The notes under the pieces are model-generated. The model was not told the DNA's origin. It did not search any database and saw only the letters and a list, made by a program, of their open reading frames with translations. A stretch of 64,000 nucleotides of DNA from Fistularia commersonii (lineage: Eukaryota; Chordata; Actinopteri; Syngnathiformes; Fistulariidae). The first letter of the stretch is position 1; the number at the start of each line of letters is the position of its first letter. The stretch lies in NCBI GenBank assembly GCA_037954325.1, contig JBBMNZ010000007.1, positions 19,757,001-19,821,000 on the forward strand. Reading direction: 5' to 3'. Shown in pieces: positions 57,501 through 64,000 of the stretch. Made by a program: the position numbers and the translations under genes.

Positions 57501-58919
57501 CGATCCTCACATTTAACACCATCCACATGACTGTTTCACTATCATTGTCACCATAGTTCTCACCTCTTGCGGAGCATGTAAGGGCCTTAAAACTTTTATG
57601 AATATCTGAAAGCATCAGGACATGAAGTGTGAAGTGTCTTTACTCAGAAATCAATATCAATGTTTCCCCATACGCCTTCATAAAATTCCCTTAAAACATT
57701 ATTGTTACATCAACTGCCCATGTGGACATTAGTAAGAAAAGTAGATGAATGAATAAAAAACAGCCATGTAGTTCAGTATAACAACTTCCATCATTCATCC
57801 TTTCTCAGCAAGTGTATCTGACACCTCATGATATAGTTGTATATGTATTTAAATGTATAGCCGGTAAGTTAGCTTATAGCTCAGCTAAGCTGTGTATCGC
57901 AGTTGCTGAAACTGTGTTGTTGGTAACTGCACTTGCTTCTCGTTATTGAAGACACTTTCAATAACCTGAGGCAAATCTAACTGCCTCCTGTCAGTTTTAA
58001 GGAAGTAGTAAGTTAGCAAAAACCGTGTCTCAAAGGGTTTGCATCATTCACGCTATCTCTGTTTTACTTTGCTTTAACCTTTGCTTTTAAAAGATAATTT
58101 GGGGTTCTTTGTGTAATAATTAACTGTTGGTAAGAATAAAAATATTTTGGACAGACAGACTTTAACATAATCCAATCTCAATTGTTTCTCTATTTTTCTT
58201 CTCCCAATTCAACATCCTGTTTCTTTGTAGGTATGTTTTACCCAAATCAGATGTAACCCTGCTGACTGAGGAGGTGAGTGTGATTTACGGTATGATTCTA
58301 CAAGATTCTCACTGTCAGTCAGCTTTCTGGGGTGGGTTTTTGTGTTCTGATGTGTGTCATTGTTGGACAGATTTTTGATGTGTGTTCTCTTCCAGGATAT
58401 GACAGGAGACAACATGGTGGAACGTCTGGCCCTCCTGGAGTCTCAGCTGGAGAAGCTCTTCCAGATATATAAAAGGTTGGTAATTGCTGAGCCTCCTTTT
58501 TTGTTGTCATTGATTGTTTCATTTTTTTCTAATTGAGATTTAATGGTGAATATTCTTGGTATCTTTTACAGAAGATATCATTTTTACTCTTGTGTTTTAT
58601 TTATATTTTTAGGATTTGCTAGATCTAAGTGTTACGTTAATAGATTCTGATTTACTTTTTACAGTTGGATGTAATTTCAATCATATTTTCTTTTGTTTTT
58701 TTTATCTTCAGCTTAAATCTAAATGATGAAGAAGACAAAGTAGTGGAGCCAGAAGTGAGTGCCTCTTCACTGATATTAGAAACATAATTTTATCAAAAAT
58801 AATTCAAGTGTCCTGATTGAGATGTGTCTCTATGGTTACAGCCCCTCAAACATGTTTACAGAGGTCTTCTGAAGATGCAGAATCACCAGTTGGAGCTGAA
58901 AGAAGCGCTAAAACAGTAA
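54560..58919 (+). CDS. Gene E: intact member of the tandem secreted helical-protein family (10 exons, 183 aa)
   Basis: Exons: 54560-54593, 54837-54860, 56076-56109, 56274-56360, 56769-56811, 56894-56979, 58231-58273, 58396-58475, 58712-58754 and 58842-58919 (stop TAA). The frame is open (552 nt). Intron 6 has a GC donor (AAAGG/GCAAGT); no GT alternative keeps the frame. The signal peptide is MTMKLNSVLVSALLMFGGNV. Helix 1 holds KMAGLQTMIHLAKDMRSMYE, linker 1 SGLTDEEIKDLNLK, helix 2 DDINRGLRLINILMKGLLSV, connector YVLPKSDVTLLTEE, helix 3 NMVERLALLESQLEKLFQIY, linker 3 LNLNDEEDKVVEPE, and helix 4 VYRGLLKMQNHQLELKEAL. One cysteine lies near the signal-peptide junction. Function unknown. The third codon is a second possible start. 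Confidence 0.85.
55624..55695. repeat. TTACA repeat with the dispersed fish motif, in intron 2 of gene E
   Basis: TTACA units, then 'catttggcagacactttcatccaaagcgacttaca', as at 17217-17310. Confidence 0.8.
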
Positions 58920-59126
58920 TTATCTATGAAAATGAGTGTAAAGATGTTTTCAGGGAAGATGACAAAACATTGTTCAAATAATGGAGGCAGTTAAAAAGAG
59001 GGATATGTGTATGCATATGTATTCAGTATGACAATTAAATAGATGGAGTATAGCATTGTACTAAAAATTTTCTCAGTTCTTCCCAAGGTTTATAGATGAC
59101 CGAAATACATGAGAACACATGCACAA

Positions 59127-59148
59127 AATAAAAACCTTCAAGCATCAA
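59127..59148 (+). other. Polyadenylation region of gene E
   Basis: AATAAA at 59127-59132 followed by AAGCATCAACTGG. The implied 3' UTR is about 210 nt. Confidence 0.6.
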
Positions 59149-59584
59149 CTGGCTCTTAAATTTCTTTGGTTGTGTTAAACCTTGACACTGATTCCTAAAA
59201 TAATAGAAAAAAAATTGGAAGGTAATGCATCTAATAAAGATAAGACAGACTGAATTTGTTTTAAGTTTTTCTTAGTTTCATGAACATAAATATCAAAATT
59301 GATCTTCAGATAAAGGGCAACATGGTTCCCAAAGTCATTGACATATTGGTCACTAGGTGGAAGTGTTGGATCATTCTTTTTTCATCACACATCCTTGGGC
59401 ACAGTGGTGTTCAGGATACAGCAACATTTGGTTTCAGTTGGTATTGATACAAACTAAATACAGTGCAAGTATCGCTGGTACTAAAACCTTTAAATAAACA
59501 AGGTGGATACATCATCAAATTGCCACATCTGAATGAATTCATGACCATTAAGTGTATATGGAGCCTCTCAGTCATTCTGGTGAC

Positions 59585-59674
59585 GGTTAATCCTTGTCAT
59601 ATGTTATCATTATGGCAACTGGACAAAGAAATCCAGAAGTCCAGTTGCCATGAAAAGATATTACAAGGATAACC
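59585..59674. repeat. Long inverted repeat (hairpin)
   Basis: ATGGCAACTGGAC (59612-59624) is perfectly repeated in inverse at 59639-59651 around a 14-nt loop. An outer pair, GGTTAATCCTTGT (59585-59597) and ACAAGGATAACC (59663-59674), pairs with one extra base. Confidence 0.85.
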
Positions 59675-59814
59675 TTTAAGTGTTTGCAGCTTTCCTTTGG
59701 TTTATAAAAGAATTAAAACACCTGAAACAATTTGGGCAATAGGAAATATTTACTATCAAATACAAACATTTTATCATAAAAAGTCCTCATCAGGGTAACT
59801 TTATCCAATTAAAT

Positions 59815-60140
59815 ATATGGCGCTCTCCTTCATTCATTATACCACATTAATCTATACCACTTATCTTGCACTCAGAATCACCTGGATGCTGGAGCCTATC
59901 CCAGCTGTCAGTGAGTGAGAGGCAGGGTTCTCCCTGTACCGGTTGCCAAGCAATCACAGGTCCACATATAAAGACATACAACCATTCACTCTCACATTCA
60001 CTTACTGCACATCTTTAGACTGTGGGAGGGAACCAGAGAACCCTTAGGAAACAGACGCAGAAATGTGGAGAACATACAACTTCCCGTCAGAATCGAACCA
60101 GGAATCTTCTCGCTGTGAAGTGCTATCAACTGTGACACCA
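59815..60140 (-). mobile_element. tRNA-derived fish SINE, antisense
   Basis: The reverse complement shows 'attcgattctgacgggaagttgtatgttctccac', 'cagtctaaagatgtgcagtaag' and 'gggataggctccagcatcc', the same SINE type as 53670-54020, with head near 60140. Confidence 0.65.
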
Positions 60141-60699
60141 ACATTCATTATTTGTTTGTTTAGATTCAAGTTAATGTCTTCCTTTACATAGCACATTTCA
60201 AAGGTATAAAGGTATTCTATTAAGGGCTCAGCTTGATTTGTCCTTCTTGAGGTGGCAAGAAAGTAATAAATGACCAGTTGCACTTTGAAAATGGATAACG
60301 TGGCTTCCTCGGCTGCCTCTGGGATGTGATATGGAAATGAGAGGAATGTGGGATATAGACTGTTATGACTGTTTGGAAGTGTGTTTGCTATGTGCTGGGG
60401 GGCGTCCATGTCAATGTGATGCTGTAACTGTGTAGTCGATTTTTTAATGTTTAGTTTTAGTGTCAAAGCCATGGGAGTGAAGTAGACGGCCATTGTGCTG
60501 TAAGAAGGTCAAGGTAAAAGACGGATGGTATAGATCTCCAACCTCATCAATCCTACAATAATTGAAATCCAAATTTGCTACAATAATTGATACAAAAATG
60601 GTAAACATATTATTTCTATCACAGTTATCTACCTCGGTATTTTCTGGGGTTCGTGTTAAATATTATAATGTCAACGATGACAATTTGGCGCGTCACAAA

Positions 60700-61100
60700 C
60701 CTTATCTTTATCAGCGCAACTAAACAACGGTGGCTTCGCTAGTCTTCGCTAGAGCTTCTCCAGCTGAGAAACACAGAACTCAGAACTTCCTCGAACAGTA
60801 CCGCAGGGTCGCCACAGTATCACTTCGATAGAATCGTCAGTGAATAATTTGGTAGACCAATTATATCCCGTTCCATTACAAATCCTGCAGCTTGTCGTTC
60901 AGCTTCAATTTGGGCTTGAAAACAGCCACACGGTGCAACTCGGACCGTGACTCCGCCATTGCTACTTGGTCACGTGACGAACACAGGAGGGACGAGCGAA
61001 GTGCGCATGCTCCGACTCTGATAGAAGCTACGCTTGAAAGCAGCCGTATCTCCAAACACACAGAAACTCAAGCTAAAACATTGTTTTTTACGTTGGTGTC
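60700..61100. promoter_or_regulatory. CpG-richer promoter-like segment with GTCACGTGAC and TGCGCATGC
   Basis: Against the AT-rich background this segment is dense in CG dinucleotides. It contains a palindromic E-box GTCACGTGAC (60969-60978) and an NRF1-like TGCGCATGC (61002-61010), typical of TATA-less housekeeping promoters. A candidate first exon on the minus strand begins at 60959. Direction is inferred only from that frame. Confidence 0.45.
60876..60959 (-). CDS. Possible first coding exon of a minus-strand gene (27 codons, MAESRSELHRVAVFKPKLKL...)
   Basis: An ATG at 60959 in a CGCC-ATGG-like context (GGCG follows) opens a short frame rich in charged residues, ending DKLQDL before TAA. 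Its position next to the CpG-rich segment suits a first exon. The stop might be avoided by a donor at GTAATG (about 60880) but this is weak. No downstream exon was recognised. An extended frame from an upstream ATG (61061) exists but looks less likely. The family is not recognised. Confidence 0.3.
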   Translation of the reverse strand: MAESRSELHRVAVFKPKLKLNDKLQDL

Positions 61101-62384
61101 GATCGTTGATATCGACATTTTTTGGGAGGGTGCGGGGTTGTGTAAAGTTGCTGATAAGTTGTTAATTTTTTAGATAACACTGAACAGAATTTCAGTGTGA
61201 ACTTATTTTATTTTGTATTTTCACAGTAACAGAATGCATTTTTCTATATTTGAGTATTTCGCCTTTTATTTCCAATGTATTATTTATTTTTGGCCACATA
61301 TTGCTAGATCCCTTGGTTGTCCCTCATACAGTTTCTGAAATTTGTGGAATCTGTTCTATATTTGTCCATTACATGTATGATTTCAAAAAAGAAAAAAAAA
61401 CATTAGAGCTACAAGAATCTTGAAAATCTTGTATGACTATGAATTCCATGGGTTACACGAATATACTGGGGAATAGAATAAACATGTTTTGAATGGATGA
61501 ACTTATAAAAAGATTCTCTACAGTTCACAGCAGGACAAAATGCCTTTTTTATGTTTTTGTTTTTTCATTGATCCATCATTTTTAATGATCAGAGGTCCAT
61601 TACTTTGCCGTGTCTTTAGGTATGGATGTATCGATTGTCCACTATGAAAACTTTACCAATCAGTATTTTATAAGGCAAAGAACTTATCACTGCATTCATA
61701 GACAGAGAGATGTTGTTTTTATTCATGTAGGCATCAATGTCTGGAATACTAATGTTGCTTTATGTTGTTGCTTTATTTAGAATAAGAGATTTTGTGATTA
61801 AATTTGTGGTTTCAGCAGTAATGGCCAATGACTTAATGTAAAGTAATTATCCTTAGAGATTTGAATTATCTACTTATCTTAGGTAATGAAAATCAAATAA
61901 CCTCAAATGAACCCTAGACACTGAAAGAGAACCCTGATCATGGTGACCTGGACAACAGAAATGAACCATGCAAAAAGAAGCATGCAAAATCAAGACATTT
62001 TATCCTCTGTGATTTTCCCCTAGATATCTCCCCAATACTGCAGTTCTTTGCCGACACAAGATAGCGTTTTGTTAATTTAAGTTTTGTTTTTGAGTTTGTG
62101 TTGCTGTACAATGTGTGTAATATTTTGATGTTTATATCATTAACTACCTTGTGGTGTGAAAAACAATCACAGATTTTTTTTCAAAAACTATAATATTATA
62201 TTTTAGCTATCAGTTTCTGATTTTGAGCCATTTGCCACTACTGATATTTCTGAATACAGTAATCAGAGTATGAAAGCAGCCCATATTTATTTCAGCACAG
62301 ATTCACCTGTTGCACTCCCTCTTGTCACTACTGCTTAAATTAATCCTGTCAGACACGTTAACTCCTCACTGTTGAGAACAGGGA

Positions 62385-62640
62385 GTCAGGCAGCGACAGG
62401 TGGCTTCCTCCTCCTCCTCCTTCTCCCCTGACGGTCTAACACTCTGTTTTCACTGTGACTGGCTGCTCCTTTGCCAGCAAGTCTCCGGCTCGGTGCTGTG
62501 AGGCAGTGGGTTAACTGACCCAACCGGCCAGGCTGTCCGGCTGCCAGGCACCGGAGGAGGGAGGGTGAGGGGGGGGGGGGGGTTGGGTCCACTGGATACA
62601 AGCCGAAGAGTGGGAGAAAAGAAGGGCAGAGAGTGGACTG
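62385..62640. promoter_or_regulatory. GC-rich segment upstream of a possible first exon
   Basis: A GC-rich region with a CTCCTCCTCC run, GGCCAGGCTGTCCGGCTGCC and a G homopolymer (about 62570-62582) precedes the ATG at 62673. It resembles a 5' UTR or promoter of a plus-strand gene. Confidence 0.35.
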
Positions 62641-62672
62641 TGTCCTACAGCAGAGATTCAGAAAGGTGAAGG

Positions 62673-62696
62673 ATGGGTGCGTCATATGGAAAGAAG
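62673..62696 (+). CDS. Possible first coding exon, MGASYGKK, of a gene continuing past the window
   Basis: ATGGGTGCGTCATATGGAAAGAAG is followed by GTCAGT, a plausible donor in phase 0. The N-terminus M-G-x-x-S/Y with following lysines fits an N-myristoylation signal, suggesting a membrane-anchored cytoplasmic protein. GC-rich sequence upstream fits a 5' UTR. A possible next exon starts at 63967. The gene is not identified. Confidence 0.4.
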
Positions 62697-63114
62697 GTCA
62701 GTTACCTTTTTTTTTTTCTTCTGAACAAGAACAGAAGGCTTTTTCTCACATTGTTTTTTTTTTTTTTTTTTTGTACATAGAATATGATTTTTATTTATTT
62801 TGTGAATGACAAAGAACATAGTTTAATTTTCTGTTTAAAAGTAAAAAAATGCTTCAATATGTAATGATGGGCAGTTCAAACTATTACAAAACCTTTTCAG
62901 GGAGACCTTTGTGGAGGTCAAAGGTCAATATCTGTAACTGTCCTGCCAACGACAGTTGTCCTGTTACATCACAGTTCCTGTGTTAATGAGAGAAAAACAA
63001 TGGTATTTTGCAGCTCTGATGAAAGCAGCCAGACTGGCGGACTGAAGTAACTGTTCAAATGTTCTTAAAATCTCATTATGCATAATTAATAACTGATAAT
63101 AACTGATACACACT

Positions 63115-63142
63115 ATGTGTGTGTGTGTGTGTGTGTGTGTGC
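63115..63142. repeat. (GT)n microsatellite
   Basis: Uninterrupted GT run. Confidence 0.95.
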
Positions 63143-63966
63143 CGGGGAAAAAGATATATACTGGAACTTGTGCATTGGTAAAATTTTAAGAATACAGTAA
63201 TGGGTATCAATGGCAGTGAAGAGTAAATATCAGTACATATCTGAAATATGTATATAATTGCAAAATGTCATTATTTTCCTGGAATTATATATCATTATGC
63301 ATAAGTGGGAAAGGGGGGATATTTGTATCTGCCTTCCTCTCAGATTGTACTTTATTACAAATACATGGATGTTTATTTATAGCTCTTATAGTCTTCAATG
63401 AACAAAAGCTCAAACATTACCACCCACTGAAACAGCATCGTTACACATCATTTGATTTTAATAGTATGTTTGCATGTTACTGTCCTTGGCTTCAAATGGT
63501 GTTTTCTAAACTTTAGCAGACTCCTGGTCACTAAATCTTAGGGCTAAAATTGACATTAGCTAATCAATAGCATGCTACAGTAGTTACGTGCGACACTTGG
63601 CTTCAGTTAATGATAGTTGCGCCTTAGTTGCTGCAGTGCTTGAACTTTAGCAGGGTTACACAACGGTAGGGTCTGCTAGGACAGTCAATTATCTCATATT
63701 GGCTGTGTGTCACATTGCTACTGCTCAAAAAACATACCCTGCAGCACCTACAACCTGCAGGGTAATCAAAAGGGAAAATCACTGGGATGTTATTCTTGAA
63801 ACAGTTTTGATATATATTTGAGCTAAGGGGTGCGGTGCACCTGTTGAGGTGGGGCATTTGTTGTATGTGGTGTATGCTGGTGTATGTCATTCTGGAGGGT
63901 GAATCATAGTGCTGTTGACATGCTCATGGCTAATGATGAGAATACTTTAGGTTTTCCTCTGTGCAG

Positions 63967-64000
63967 CAGGTGGAAATGGTGGCAGGTGGCTTTGCGTGTG
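63967..64000 (+). CDS. Possible second exon of the MGASYGKK gene (cut by window end)
   Basis: 'tttcctctgtgcag' is a good acceptor. The following bases read QVEMVAGGFAC in the phase left by the exon at 62673-62696, and stay open to the window end. A CAG two steps on (NAGNAG) offers an alternative start at 63970. This is weak evidence alone. Confidence 0.25.

Noticed and set aside
17956..58919. Assigning the family to a named helical cytokine, leptin, interferon or apolipoprotein
   Set aside because: Signal peptide, size and helices fit loosely, but there are no cysteine pairs or family signatures, and the ten-exon plan does not match the four- to five-exon layouts of those genes.
60044..60493. 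149-codon minus-strand frame
   Set aside because: Part of it runs through an antisense SINE head, and the rest has no recognisable domain.

Overview
The window is vertebrate nuclear DNA, almost certainly from a ray-finned (probably percomorph) fish. It is AT-rich and its genes have GT-AG introns. It is packed with repeat families typical of fish: Rex1-like LINEs with pentamer or hexamer tails, RTE, L2 and Tx1-like LINEs, tRNA-headed SINEs, BED-type hAT transposons and Ty3/Gypsy elements. Almost all the long open frames are transposon remnants or low-complexity artefacts.

The main content is a plus-strand tandem array of one small gene family that I cannot match to a named family. Three copies look intact: gene B (17956-22615, 182 aa), gene C (30685-38527, 178 aa) and gene E (54560-58919, 183 aa). 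Three more are relics: A (8529-9543; exon 1 plus damaged exons 9 and 10), D (about 39940-40450; promoter and an exon 1 with a stop codon) and D' (40610-46560; promoter and exon 2 split by retroelements). Each intact gene has ten short coding exons, none visible as a long ORF. All intron phases agree across copies. The product has a signal peptide split over three exons (including a 24-nt microexon), then four predicted amphipathic helices, each in its own exon, joined by three linker exons of exactly 43 nt. Exons 4-5-6 and 8-9-10 are an internal duplication. The mature proteins have one cysteine at most.

The copies share a compact promoter: a forkhead-like AAAACAAAC motif, a TATA-like box and an inverted repeat of type GGTTCTC...GAGAACC. 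They also share a 3' end (AATAAA followed by AAGCATCAA). The shared promoter suggests they are expressed in the same way.

Layout: 1-3500, LTR fragment and a BED-type hAT element with a nested RTE piece; 3500-7600, nothing recognised; 7600-10930, relic A between Rex1-like fragments; 10930-17880, mostly non-coding with a few decayed repeats; 17880-22960, gene B; 23330-30200, a repeat block (SINE, Rex1-like, L2, Penelope-like, near-complete RTE, hexamer array); 30570-39840, gene C with introns filled by Tx1, hAT, SINE and Rex1 pieces; 39940-51020, relics D and D' broken up by two Gypsy elements, a nested hAT and RTE; 51020-54400, LINE and SINE remnants; 54480-59135, gene E; 59580-60140, a hairpin and a SINE; 60700-61100, a CpG-rich promoter-like segment with a possible minus-strand first exon; 62400-64000, a possible first exon (MGASYGKK) of a plus-strand gene running off the window.

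All exon structures were read by eye and have no transcript support here. They rest on three-way agreement of splice sites, phases, lengths and reading frame.
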